From Xaviernesmea rhizosphaerae (GTDB lineage Bacteria; Pseudomonadota; Alphaproteobacteria; Rhizobiales; Rhizobiaceae): a stretch of DNA of 64,000 bases. The stretch spans positions 1 through 64,000 of the forward strand of contig NZ_MKIO01000018.1 of assembly GCF_001938945.1 (NCBI RefSeq), read 5' to 3'. The notes beneath the pieces are model-generated. The model did not search any database. It saw only the letters and a program-made list of their open reading frames with translations, and was not told the origin of the DNA. Numbering within the stretch: position 1 is the first letter of the stretch; each line of letters begins with the position of its first letter. This document shows, piece after piece, positions 8,057-15,932 of this stretch. A program made the position numbers and the translations under genes.

Positions 8057-9712
8057 TCACTTTGCCAGATAGGCTGTGTAGTAGCTGGCATAGGCCACGC
8101 CGTTATAGACCTCGCCCTTGAGGTTCGGAGACTGCACGTAGATGCGTTGAACGATCTGGGTGCGTGGAATGAAATAGCCCTGGTCCAGCACGTATTTCTG
8201 CAGATTATCCAGAAGTGGCTTGCGCTCCTCCACTGTGCCGGCGCCGGCGATCTTGTCGCGCAGCGCGTTCAGCGTGGTGTCGCGCTCGTCCAGCGCAAAC
8301 CAGTTCTCGCCATTGTTGGCGTTGGTCAGGATGCTCGCGACCGTGCCCGCATCGATAAAGCTGCGCGTGACTTCGTAAGCAGGGATCGCAGGACCGCCGA
8401 ACTTGACCTTCTCACCGAAGGTGACGACGTCATAGGCGCGGATCGTGACCTTCCATCCAATCTTGCCCAGCTGCTGGGCGATCAACTCATCGACCGATTT
8501 CGACGTGGCGAGATAGGGATTGGAATGAAGCGCCAGCTCCAAAGGCTTGCCGTCCTTGACGCGGATGCCATCGGCCCCCTTCACCCAGCCCGCTTCGTCG
8601 AGCAGCTTCTCTGCCTTTTCCGGATTATAGGCGAGCAGATCGCTGTGATCGGTGGCTCCGGGAACATTGCTCTGGATGAAGGAGGTCGCGAGCTTCCAGT
8701 CCGGGGTATAGACGGTGTCGATGATCTCCTGACGATTGATGCCCGCTTGAAGGGCCTGGCGGACTTTCACATCGTCATAGGGCGGCAGCTTCGTGTTCAC
8801 CGCCCAGCCATTGACGAAGCCGAGATAGCGCGGCGTGGCAACGGTGAAGCCCTCTTCCTTGAGCGATTTCAGCTCCTGGGGAGAGGCGTTGTAGGCCACA
8901 TCCGCCTGACCGGATTGCACGGAGGCCACGCGGAGCGAGGGCTCGGAGACGATCTTATAGGTTATGCTGTCGAGATGGGCCGGACCCGTCTGTCCAACGG
9001 CCGCCGGCCCCCAATTGTAATCCTTGCGTTTCACCAGCGTGACGTGGTCGCCTTCCTTCCAGCTTTCCACAACATAGGGACCGCTTCCGGACGTCTTGCC
9101 GAGATCGGCCTGCACGTTCGCGGGCTGGGCAATCGTCTTGGGGGAGATGAGGATGGAGCCGTGATAGCCGAGCGTCGGAATGAAGCCGAGCGTCGGCTTC
9201 TTGAAGAAGACCTTGACTGTGCTGGCGTCGATCGCCTCGGCGCGGTCATAGGTTTTGGGAAAGAGCCCGATCGGGTTGATGCCTTCGTTCTTTCGGCCTG
9301 CATACCAGATGTTCAGATTGGCAACGACCGCCTTCGCATCCAGTGGCTCGCCGTCGGAGAAGGTCACCCCGCTTTTCAGATGCAGCGTGAACTCGGTGGC
9401 CGTGTCGTTCTGCTCCCATTTTTCAGCAATCCACGGACTGACTTTGCCGTCGGCATCCACGTAAATGAGCTTGTCCGCAACATGGCCCCAGATGTGGCCC
9501 TGGAAGCTGGATATGGCGCTGTTGTTGGGAATCCAGGTATCGCCGAGGGAATCGATCAGGAAGGTGATCTCGCCGCCCTCCCGCGAGCCATCGGCTGCCT
9601 GAACCGGAAGGGGGACAACGGTCGACGTGAAGAGGGCGCCCGAGACTGCGATCGAAGCGGCAAGAAGCAGCGTGCGTCTGGAGAAGGAGAGGGCCGATAG
9701 ACGTGTGATCAT
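8057..9712 (-). CDS. Peptide-type ABC transporter substrate-binding protein (SBP family 5)
   Basis: The start is taken at 9712 because the next residues form an export signal with a twin-arginine-like stretch (SRRTLLLAAS), a hydrophobic core and a VQAAD cleavage zone; this gives 551 residues. The mature part has the SBP_bac_5 layout: EWEQNDTATEFTLHLKSGVTFSDGEPLDAKAVV, then DDVKVRQALQAGINRQEIIDTVY, then YNPEKAEKLLDEAGW. The family binds oligopeptides, nickel, glutathione or other small ligands, and the ligand here is not predictable from motifs. It is first in the importer operon. The oxygenase genes downstream suggest the ligand is a sulfur or carbon source that is then oxidised. Confidence 0.9.
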   Translation of the reverse strand: MITRLSALSFSRRTLLLAASIAVSGALFTSTVVPLPVQAADGSREGGEITFLIDSLGDTWIPNNSAISSFQGHIWGHVADKLIYVDADGKVSPWIAEKWEQNDTATEFTLHLKSGVTFSDGEPLDAKAVVANLNIWYAGRKNEGINPIGLFPKTYDRAEAIDASTVKVFFKKPTLGFIPTLGYHGSILISPKTIAQPANVQADLGKTSGSGPYVVESWKEGDHVTLVKRKDYNWGPAAVGQTGPAHLDSITYKIVSEPSLRVASVQSGQADVAYNASPQELKSLKEEGFTVATPRYLGFVNGWAVNTKLPPYDDVKVRQALQAGINRQEIIDTVYTPDWKLATSFIQSNVPGATDHSDLLAYNPEKAEKLLDEAGWVKGADGIRVKDGKPLELALHSNPYLATSKSVDELIAQQLGKIGWKVTIRAYDVVTFGEKVKFGGPAIPAYEVTRSFIDAGTVASILTNANNGENWFALDERDTTLNALRDKIAGAGTVEERKPLLDNLQKYVLDQGYFIPRTQIVQRIYVQSPNLKGEVYNGVAYASYYTAYLAK

Positions 9713-9982
9713 AATGCGATCCTGAATGATAAACGGAGTTCTTGAGATTGTTTTGGCTTGAAGGAGCAGCAGAGAGGCGCACGCAGGCATCCGGTCCCGC
9801 CGTCTGAGACGGCGAGCTGTCAAATGCCTTCACCTTGGTGATCGGCGCGCTCGTGCCGCCGGAATGGCCCTATCGGCGCTTGCCAGGCCCTGAAGCGTGC
9901 CCGCTTCGACATAATGCGATCATGACGCAATCCCTTGCTGCGAGATGTCTGTCTCATCATCAGTCTACTGCGTGAGCGGCCG

Positions 9983-10010
9983 ATAGAAAGACTGGTTGTT
10001 CTTTTTCTAT
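9983..10010. promoter_or_regulatory. ATAGAAA...TTTCTAT inverted repeat upstream of the importer operon
   Basis: ATAGAAA at 9983-9989 and TTTCTAT at 10004-10010 form a 7-bp inverted repeat with a 14-bp spacer in an AT-rich patch, about 270 bp upstream of the binding-protein start at 9712. The half-sites resemble the dyads at 3201-3229 and 14295-14315. It is a candidate operator for the locus. Confidence 0.35.
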
Positions 10011-10328
10011 AGTTTTAGTGGGTTAATTTGCCGCGATTTCCGCCGTGGGTTGGATTGGTGTTTCAGCCCTCGTGCGGGCCGACATCCGCGTGTCGGGAAA
10101 GACCTTGATGACGAATGGTCAAGCGTCGCCGCGCGGCGCAAACGTCATGCCCTCGAAAACGGTGAGCTTGGGTGGGTCGGCCAGATAGCGTTCGACCTCG
10201 ACCCTGGCAATCTGCCTGTGTTTCCAATCCGCGGTCGTTCATGCGACTGGAAAACGCGCCTCGGTGGAGCTGTGGGATTTAAAGGACTTCATCATAGTCC
10301 TCGCCGTGGGAGGACATTTGAGGCTTAA

Positions 10329-10374
10329 GCATCTGACCGAAAAGCTGCAATCGGCTTTCGGAAAAATCCGACGC
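10329..10374. repeat. Dispersed palindromic intergenic repeat, copy 2
   Basis: A degenerate member with arms GCATCTGA and TCCGACGC around an internal CGAAAAGC...GCTTTCGG stem. An AT-rich tail continues to about 10420. Confidence 0.65.
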
Positions 10375-10432
10375 AAAAACAGACTTCTAGCGCATCGTAC
10401 CGCGTATGATTTTCAGGCCCGGGCTCCAGTCC

Positions 10433-11806
10433 TCATGGCAGGATCTTTCCCGGGTTCATGATGCCGGCGGGATCCACCGCCTGCTTGATGGCCATCATCA
10501 GATCCACGGCATCGCCGTGCTCTTCGCGAAGATAGGCGATCTTGCCGGTCCCCACGCCATGCTCGCCGGTGGAAGTGCCACCCACCGATATCGCATAGCG
10601 AACCATCTTCTTGTTGATGGCGGCGACCTCCGCCAGCTCTGCCGCATTGCTCGGATCGACGGCGAAGACCACATGATAATTGCCGTCGCCGACATGGCCG
10701 AGGATCGCGGCTGGAACGCTGCAATCTTTCAGGAGCGCGCGCGTCTCCAGAATGCAATCGCCAAGCCTGGAGACTGGCACGCAGACATCGGATGACCATC
10801 CCCGGGCGTTCGGCCTTTGTGAAACCACCGCATAAAACGCGTTATGACGGGCCTTCCACAGGCGGTTGCGCTCCTCCGGTGCATTCGCCCATTCGAAGTT
10901 CCTGCCGCCATTTTCCTCGACAATGGCCGAGACCATCTCGACCTGCTCCTGCACGCCTGCGGGAGAACCGTGAAATTCAAAGGCCAGCGTGTCCTCGATC
11001 TTCAGCTCCAATCCGGAATAGGCATTGACGGCCCGGATCAGGCCCCGATCCATCAACTCCATACGGGCAACGGGGATGCCCAGCTGAACGACCTGGATGG
11101 CCGCGGCGACGGCCTGTTCGACGCTCTCAAAGGAGCAGAGCGCGGCCGAGATGATTTCCGGAAGTCCATACAGGCGCAACGTCACTTCGGTGATGATGCC
11201 AAGCGTGCCTTCGGAGCCGACGAACAGGCGGGTCAGATCGTAGCCGGCCGAGGATTTTCGCGCCCGGCCGCCGGTTTTGATGATCTGGCCGCTGGGGAGG
11301 ACAACCGTCAGGCCGAGCACATTCTCCCGCATGGTGCCGTAGCGCACCGCATTCGTGCCCGAGGCGCGGGTTGCGGCCATGCCGCCGAGCGTCGCGTTCG
11401 CACCGGGATCGATGGGGAAAAACAAGCCCATGTCCCGCAGATGCGTGTTCAGCTGCTCGCGCGTGACCCCGGCCTCGACCGTGCAATCCAGGTCTTGCGG
11501 GCTGACGCGCGTCACCGTCGACATCCGCGACAGGTCGATGGACACACCGCCCTGAACGGCTGACAGGTGTCCCTCCAGCGAGGTGCCGGCGCCGAATGCG
11601 ATGACCGGCACATTCTCGGCGGCGCAGAGCCGGACGATCTGCGAGACTTCCGCCGTCGTCTGCGCGAAGATCACAGCATCAGGAATCGCTGCGGCGTGGT
11701 GCGCCTCTCCGCGTCCGTGCTGCTCTCGCAAGGCGAGGGAGGTCGCGTATCGCTCGCCAAAAAGGCTCTGGAGGGAGTGTGTCAGGGCGGAGGTGAGGGG
11801 AGCCAT
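10433..11806 (-). CDS. FAD-binding oxidase, D-lactate dehydrogenase (cytochrome)/GlcD-like
   Basis: With the start at 11806 (GGAAAG upstream; the longer frame to 11854 lacks a ribosome site) the protein has 457 residues. The FAD_binding_4 domain (about 40-200) contains PVIAFGAGTSLEGH and FPIDPGANATLGGMAATRASGTNAVRYG, the typical VAO/PCMH flavin-binding turns. The FAD-oxidase C-terminal domain ends in HVGDGNYHVVF and GEHGVGTGK, the signatures of the D-lactate/glycolate/2-hydroxyglutarate dehydrogenase group. It oxidises a D-2-hydroxyacid to the 2-oxoacid, passing electrons to quinone or cytochrome. Substrate assignment needs comparison. It is 108 bp from the isomerase gene on the same strand. 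Confidence 0.85.
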   Translation of the reverse strand: MAPLTSALTHSLQSLFGERYATSLALREQHGRGEAHHAAAIPDAVIFAQTTAEVSQIVRLCAAENVPVIAFGAGTSLEGHLSAVQGGVSIDLSRMSTVTRVSPQDLDCTVEAGVTREQLNTHLRDMGLFFPIDPGANATLGGMAATRASGTNAVRYGTMRENVLGLTVVLPSGQIIKTGGRARKSSAGYDLTRLFVGSEGTLGIITEVTLRLYGLPEIISAALCSFESVEQAVAAAIQVVQLGIPVARMELMDRGLIRAVNAYSGLELKIEDTLAFEFHGSPAGVQEQVEMVSAIVEENGGRNFEWANAPEERNRLWKARHNAFYAVVSQRPNARGWSSDVCVPVSRLGDCILETRALLKDCSVPAAILGHVGDGNYHVVFAVDPSNAAELAEVAAINKKMVRYAISVGGTSTGEHGVGTGKIAYLREEHGDAVDLMMAIKQAVDPAGIMNPGKILP

Positions 11807-11914
11807 GGAGTGCTTTCCGAGAGAGCCGCGCGGCGCGTCTTCGGGAGGCGGCATGCGGAGAAATTCGCGGTCATGCGGCAGGCGAAGCGCAGCCTGCCGC
11901 CTCTTGTCTGTGGG

Positions 11915-12517
11915 TCAGGCGGCGAGCCGCTCCCCCTTGAGATGACGCTCGAGAAAGGGCAGGCTGTCCTGGCCCCAATAGAGTTCATCCTCGTAGCGAT
12001 AGGTCGGCACGCCGAAGACGCCGGCCGCCTTTGCCGTCTCGTAGCTTGCCGTGCGAAACGCCGTGATCGCCTCGCTTTGGCCGCGCTCGTCCAGGGCTGC
12101 GCCGTCAAAGCCCGCGGCATCGGCAATCGCGCGGCGGATGTCCGCCTTGCCGATATCTTCGCCGCGCACCCAGAACGCCTCCTGAAGCGCCAGCGTCAAG
12201 GCGAGCCAATCCTGCCCGGCCTCTATCGCCGCCGCCACGAGCGCGCCTGCCGGTGCGGGATCGCAGAGGCTCGCACGATTGTCGAAGCTCAGCACCTTGC
12301 CGCGCAAGGCGGCCCAGCGCTTCAGATCCTTTATCCAATAGGCGCGACGCGCTTCGGGCCGGTTGCGCGAATAGATGCCGCCATTTTCCTCGATCAACGG
12401 AATGACGTGCGGGCGTATGGCCGCGCCCTGCCGGGCCGCCAGTGCGGCGAAGGCCTCCAGCCCGATGAACGCCCAGGGCGAACCGATGCTGAAGAAATAG
12501 TCGATCGTCTTCGTCAT
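11915..12517 (-). CDS. DsbA-family 2-hydroxychromene-2-carboxylate isomerase-like protein
   Basis: A 200-residue thioredoxin-fold protein of the HCCA isomerase/kappa glutathione transferase group. The N-terminus IDYFFSIGSPWAFIGLEAF carries the characteristic SPW motif in place of a CXXC, and the C-terminus has GVFGVPTYRYEDELYWGQDSL with the cis-proline of the thioredoxin fold. Family members use glutathione to isomerise aromatic ring-cleavage intermediates or to conjugate small electrophiles. It lies 12 bp downstream of a TetR gene on the same strand, so the two form an operon and the regulator probably controls this enzyme. No other aromatic-pathway genes are nearby, so a detoxification role is as likely as naphthalene-type catabolism. 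Confidence 0.88.
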   Translation of the reverse strand: MTKTIDYFFSIGSPWAFIGLEAFAALAARQGAAIRPHVIPLIEENGGIYSRNRPEARRAYWIKDLKRWAALRGKVLSFDNRASLCDPAPAGALVAAAIEAGQDWLALTLALQEAFWVRGEDIGKADIRRAIADAAGFDGAALDERGQSEAITAFRTASYETAKAAGVFGVPTYRYEDELYWGQDSLPFLERHLKGERLAA

Positions 12518-12529
12518 ATGGGCTTGCTT

Positions 12530-13099
12530 TCAATTGGATTGACAGAGGGGCGATGCCGCATCGAAAACGGACAGAGCGCAGTCGCGCGCGATGAGAACCG
12601 CGCCAGGATCTCGCCCGACCGCAACCGTCGCCAGGGCACCCTCGTACAGCAGAGACAGATGAGCGGCGGCAAGACCCGCGGTGGCGCCTGCCTTGGATAG
12701 AACGGTGGTGAAAATCTCTCTGACCATTGCCTTGTGCGTGCGGGCGGCGGCGGAGACCTTTTCAGAATCCCCATGCTCGGCAACGGCCAGGGCAAAGGCG
12801 CAGCCGCGGAAGTCCGGGCTGTCTGCCTTCTCGTAGAGACGCTCGAAGATCGATCTGATCTGCTCTCGGGGAGGTGAAGCCGAAGACAGGACGTCATGCA
12901 GTGATTGAATGACGCGCTCGTGCCGCGCCTCCAGATAGGCAGCGACGAGGTGCTCCTTCGAGGGGAAATGCCGATAGAGCGTTGCCTTGGCAACCTTGGC
13001 TTCCTCGATGATGCGATCGATCCCGACGGCCCGGATGCCTTCCCGATAAAAAAGGCTGCCGGCAGCGGCAAGTATATGGTCTGATATGGCTTCTCTCAT
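12530..13099 (-). CDS. TetR/AcrR family transcriptional regulator
   Basis: A 189-residue protein. The N-terminal TetR helix-turn-helix is clear: ILAAAGSLFYREGIRAVGIDRII, then EAKVAKATLYRHFPSKEHLVAAYL (about residues 10-58). The remainder is the helical ligand-binding domain, of the TetR_C type seen in small YxaF/LmrA-like repressors. It is first in a two-gene unit with the DsbA-like isomerase 12 bp downstream and is probably autoregulatory. No clear operator was seen in the 64-bp gap to the next gene. Confidence 0.9.
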   Translation of the reverse strand: MREAISDHILAAAGSLFYREGIRAVGIDRIIEEAKVAKATLYRHFPSKEHLVAAYLEARHERVIQSLHDVLSSASPPREQIRSIFERLYEKADSPDFRGCAFALAVAEHGDSEKVSAAARTHKAMVREIFTTVLSKAGATAGLAAAHLSLLYEGALATVAVGRDPGAVLIARDCALSVFDAASPLCQSN

Positions 13100-13163
13100 G
13101 GCACCGCGTCACGCTTCAAATCGAAATCAGAGGCAAGTCGAAATAACGGGTCCGCTGCTCTCG

Positions 13164-14192
13164 TCATGTCGCCACAGCGCGATCAGCGGGAAGACCGTTT
13201 TGTTCTCCATCCGGCAAAGCGAGGATTGCCTCCAGTCGAAGCGGCTCGGTGAACGCGCCTTTCTGGGCAAGCTCCCCGGCAAGTCTCTGAACGGCTTCGT
13301 TATAAGGCGTGGCGACGCCGTGAAGACGGCCGAGAAGAACGACTTCGCCGTTGAGAAAATCCACTTCGCTCGATGCGCCTCTGGTAAAGCTCTGCCAGGT
13401 GGATTGCCGCCCGTGCGTGACATCGCCCTCGGGGACCACGCGCCAGTTGGAAATATCGATGCCGCGCTCCGACGGGGAGGCGATGCTGTATCCCGCAGCC
13501 TCAAGCACCTGCGTGGCTTCCTGGACGATCGCTGCGCTGATCTCGTCGCGCAGGTGCGCCGGGCCATCGAACAGTTCCAGAACGTTGCGCACATTGTGGA
13601 GCAGCTTGGCCGCTTTCCATCGGCGAATATCGCTCGTGGTTTCCGCAAGGTAACCTGCCTTGGCGAGATCGGCGGCAATCCGCGCGCTCGTCTCGTCGTT
13701 CCCGGTCGGAAAGCGTCCAACGGTCACGATTCCGAGCTGCGGCTCTGCCGCAACGGTGACTGTGCCCGTTTCGATAAAGCGCGCGGGCGTCAGGATGCTC
13801 GCCCCATAGACTCTGGCGAAGGTCCGCAGCGCCGCCGCTTCCGTGGCGAGACCATTCTGGAAGGTGACGACCGGCAAAGACAGGGCTGCGGGTGCGCCTG
13901 AATCGATGACGTTGCGCCACGACCAGAAGGCCAGCGCATCGGCGGCATCCTGGGATTTCACCGTCAGCAGTAAAATGTCGTCCCGTCGCAGTTCCGCAGG
14001 CTCAGTGACATCGAAGGCCGAAAGGTCGATCCGGCGCACCCCGCGAGGTCTGCGGAACGTCAGGCCATGCGCCTTGATATGGCCGATTTGCGCGCCCCGC
14101 CCAATGAGAACATAATCAATGCCCGACAAGGCGAATTGCGCCGCCAGGCTGGCGCCGACAGCGCCAGCGCCGATGATGACGTAGCGAGACAT
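13164..14192 (-). CDS. 2-dehydropantoate 2-reductase-like (PanE/ApbA family) oxidoreductase
   Basis: A 342-residue protein when started at the ATG at 14192 that leads straight into the Rossmann strand (SRYVIIGAGAVGASLAAQF). The dinucleotide motif GAGAVG sits at about residue 7. The middle has TFQNGLATEA, equivalent to the NG region of ketopantoate reductases, and the C-terminal helical domain carries KLLHNVRNVLELF. At 342 residues it is longer than typical PanE (about 300), as in the catabolic ApbA-like paralogues that reduce other 2-ketoacids. No pantothenate genes are nearby. A D-2-hydroxyacid oxidase lies in the same region, so a linked ketoacid/hydroxyacid conversion is possible. Confidence 0.82.
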   Translation of the reverse strand: MSRYVIIGAGAVGASLAAQFALSGIDYVLIGRGAQIGHIKAHGLTFRRPRGVRRIDLSAFDVTEPAELRRDDILLLTVKSQDAADALAFWSWRNVIDSGAPAALSLPVVTFQNGLATEAAALRTFARVYGASILTPARFIETGTVTVAAEPQLGIVTVGRFPTGNDETSARIAADLAKAGYLAETTSDIRRWKAAKLLHNVRNVLELFDGPAHLRDEISAAIVQEATQVLEAAGYSIASPSERGIDISNWRVVPEGDVTHGRQSTWQSFTRGASSEVDFLNGEVVLLGRLHGVATPYNEAVQRLAGELAQKGAFTEPLRLEAILALPDGEQNGLPADRAVAT

Positions 14193-14294
14193 GAACTGGC
14201 TGGCCTCCACGCGATGGCGGAAAATTCTCGAGGATCGGACAATGAAATAGCGTTCTAGAGGGCTTGGGAGACGGTAGGAAGACCGGTCATTCTA

Positions 14295-14315
14295 ATTCTA
14301 CCCTTTTGATAGAAT
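14295..14315. promoter_or_regulatory. ATTCTA-N9-TAGAAT inverted repeat upstream of the PanE-like gene
   Basis: The perfect 6-bp arms ATTCTA (14295-14300) and TAGAAT (14310-14315) lie about 105 bp upstream of the ATG at 14192. They resemble the TTTCTA/TAGAAA dyads ahead of the LLM monooxygenase and importer operons, so the three may share a regulator. Confidence 0.35.
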
Positions 14316-14766
14316 ATCGTTCCCCAGCTTTCAGTCACAGCAGGAGTGTGGGTTACCGGCCGCATCCGACATATTCAATAAGGATCGAGGCTCGCAGCGC
14401 ACCGCCATGGACTTCACCGCCCTGCCGGAAAAAGGCGGAGACCGCCATCTCGGTGAATGGCAAGGGTGCGTGCGTGGCGGGGCAAGGTCTTCGTTGATTG
14501 GCAGACGCCGCAACAGGTCTGCTTCAACGCGCTGGCACCGATGGCGGTGGCATAATCGCGGCGGAAATCCACTGAGTGAAACGCGCGAAACTGTTCAGAC
14601 AACCGAGCCCCCAATCGAGGCAGGAGGCGAGCGGCGACCCTCGAGACGGCCATGCTCTTCGACCGGTATGGCCGTCCCGTCTGACAAAAAATGCGAAAAG
14701 CGTCGTGACCTTTCGGATTCTCCCTGCGCGCTTTAAATCTCTGTTTTGTCGCATGTCATCATCTTG

Positions 14767-14866
14767 GAGCATCGGACTGGAAATCATACGCGATCCGATG
14801 ATCGAGCTTTTCGCGTCTGCAGCGGCTTTCTTCGAAAGCCGGTTCCCGATTTTCGGTCCGATGCTC
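14767..14866. repeat. Dispersed palindromic intergenic repeat, copy 3 (compound)
   Basis: It opens with GAGCATCGGA and closes with TCCGATGCTC, with inner stems TCCGATGATCGAGC and CTTTCTTCGAAAGC. About 100 bp long, it appears to be two fused palindromic units. Confidence 0.7.
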
Positions 14867-14958
14867 TAAAACCGGCGCCTTTTTGCGCGGGCCCCTGCCA
14901 GATGGGCATCCCGCATGTGCCTTACAGTCACACGGGGGATGCCTCTCTCAAGCCCCTG

Positions 14959-15507
14959 TCAGTTCCAGGCCTTGCGGACCGTTGCGCCGAAATTGTCCTT
15001 CGGCGTCTTGGCGCAGGCGAGATGCGCGCGCTCCTGGTTGACGAGCAGGGATTTGACGTCGATCCGGGTCGCCTTCTTCTCCGAATGCAGATAGCCGATC
15101 ATCCAGGCCTGCAGCAGATATTGCGCATCCAGATCCGCGCCTAGGAAGTCCTGGCAGCTCATCTTCGTGACATCGATCGCGCCGGCGCCCGGCGCCGTCT
15201 TCTGCGGCTTGGATGTCAGATGCTCGATCGTGCTCAGCAGGCGCGCATGGGGATTGGCGGCGCACCACTTGTGAACCTTCTCGAAATTGGCGGCATAGAT
15301 CTTGAAGTTCACCTCGGTCTGGCCGGCCTTCTGCTTGAACCAGCCGCTCATCCATGCCGCGAGGTCGCGCTGGCCATCGGTGGCCATGGCATTGTAGTCC
15401 GCGCAGGTGACGCGGTTCATGTCGAAGGTCACCTGTGCCTGTGCGTCAACGGCGCCGCTAAGCGCGATGCCAAGCAACGCGCCTGCAAGAAGGGTACGGA
15501 CTTTCAT
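14959..15507 (-). CDS. Secreted HdeA-family-like protein with two tandem domains
   Basis: The start at 15507 has an AGGAG site and opens a Sec signal peptide (KVRTLLAGALLGIALSGAVDA, cleaved near AQAQ), giving 182 residues. The mature part holds two similar units. The first runs from VTCADYNAMA through AAWMSGWF to KWCAANP, the second from MSCQDFLGAD through QAWMIGYL to LACAKTP. Each has the two cysteines, one near each end, that form the single disulfide of HdeA/HdeB periplasmic acid-stress chaperones. Single-domain HdeA is about 110 residues, so this looks like an internal duplication. It is monocistronic, with no acid-resistance genes nearby. A periplasmic chaperone role is inferred from the family only. 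Confidence 0.75.
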   Translation of the reverse strand: MKVRTLLAGALLGIALSGAVDAQAQVTFDMNRVTCADYNAMATDGQRDLAAWMSGWFKQKAGQTEVNFKIYAANFEKVHKWCAANPHARLLSTIEHLTSKPQKTAPGAGAIDVTKMSCQDFLGADLDAQYLLQAWMIGYLHSEKKATRIDVKSLLVNQERAHLACAKTPKDNFGATVRKAWN

Positions 15508-15930
15508 GGAAATCTCCTGGAGCGATTTTGCGTGGCAGGAGGGCCGGCCGGTGCTGTCGGCCAGGCCACGCCTGCATCCGTGCGCGCGAAGGCCAAGGGC
15601 CTCTTTCCGCGCACGGATCGACTTCATCGGCCGTTCCGCGGTGTCGCCGCTAGCCGATTTGCGCATAAGCGAGAAAAACCGGGCCAACCGGGGCATCGGT
15701 GTTGGCGTGATCTGTGCCCGCACGTCCTGCCGATTTGGGTGGCGTCAGACGCATGAACTCTCGCAGAACAGCGGCGTCCGTCTTTGCGCCCTCTGGTTCA
15801 AGCTTTTGTTGCTGCATCGACCCGTCCTGAAAGCCGCTTCCCGGTTTTCGCAAAAATCCGATGTGAAAACAAAATCCCAGAGCATCAGACCGCCTGTGAT
15901 TTTAGTCCGACCCTCTGGCCGGATCATGCT
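15508..15930. other. Intergenic region upstream of the HdeA-like gene
   Basis: It holds a hairpin at 15576-15618 and a compound palindromic repeat at 15814-15932. No reading frame with a start context or motif was found. Confidence 0.55.
15576..15618. other. Long inverted repeat (hairpin) in the HdeA-like gene leader
   Basis: The arms ATCCGTGCGCG (15576-15586) and CGCGCACGGAT (15608-15618) are perfect complements. A second AAGGCC/GGCCT pair continues the stem to a short AAG loop. It lies 70-110 bp upstream of the start at 15507. It has no T-run on either side, so a simple terminator is unlikely. Confidence 0.55.
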
Positions 15931-15932
15931 CT
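15814..15932. repeat. Dispersed palindromic intergenic repeat, copy 4 (compound)
   Basis: Two successive units: GCATCGAC...ATCCGATGT (15814-15864) and AGAGCATCAGA...GATCATGCTCT (15880-15932). It sits between two converging minus-strand gene ends and starts, immediately next to the AraC gene stop. Confidence 0.65.

Larger units (their letters stand above)
9713..10432. other. 720-bp intergenic region with a dyad, a possible coding relic and a palindromic repeat
   Basis: No intact gene is seen. The part nearest the binding-protein gene should hold its promoter, and an AT-rich patch at 9980-10020 carries an inverted repeat. On the minus strand a short frame ending at 10119 reads as a plausible C-terminal tail (VEVERYLADPPKLTVFEGM), possibly the remnant of a deleted gene. 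Small plus-strand frames at 9996-10328 and 10264-10461 have no motif and poor start contexts. A palindromic repeat occupies 10329-10374. Confidence 0.5.
14193..14958. other. 766-bp intergenic region with a dyad and a palindromic repeat, no intact gene
   Basis: The left edge is the promoter region of the PanE-like gene, with the dyad at 14295-14315. Short frames on both strands between 14330 and 14790 have no start context or recognisable motif; a minus-strand string around 14580-14640 may be the debris of a lost gene. A palindromic repeat fills 14767-14866. This stretch probably marks a boundary between loci. Confidence 0.5.

Noticed and set aside
8033..9700. Plus-strand 555-codon frame opposite the binding-protein gene
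   Set aside because: Antisense shadow of a clear SBP_bac_5 gene, with no motif or start context of its own.
9996..10328. Plus-strand 110-codon frame in the 9.7-10.4 kb gap
   Set aside because: No ribosome site, unusual composition and no motif; listed as possible debris only.
14330..14790. Small frames on both strands in the 14.2-15.0 kb gap
   Set aside because: No frame has a start context, and none resembles a family; at most degraded debris.
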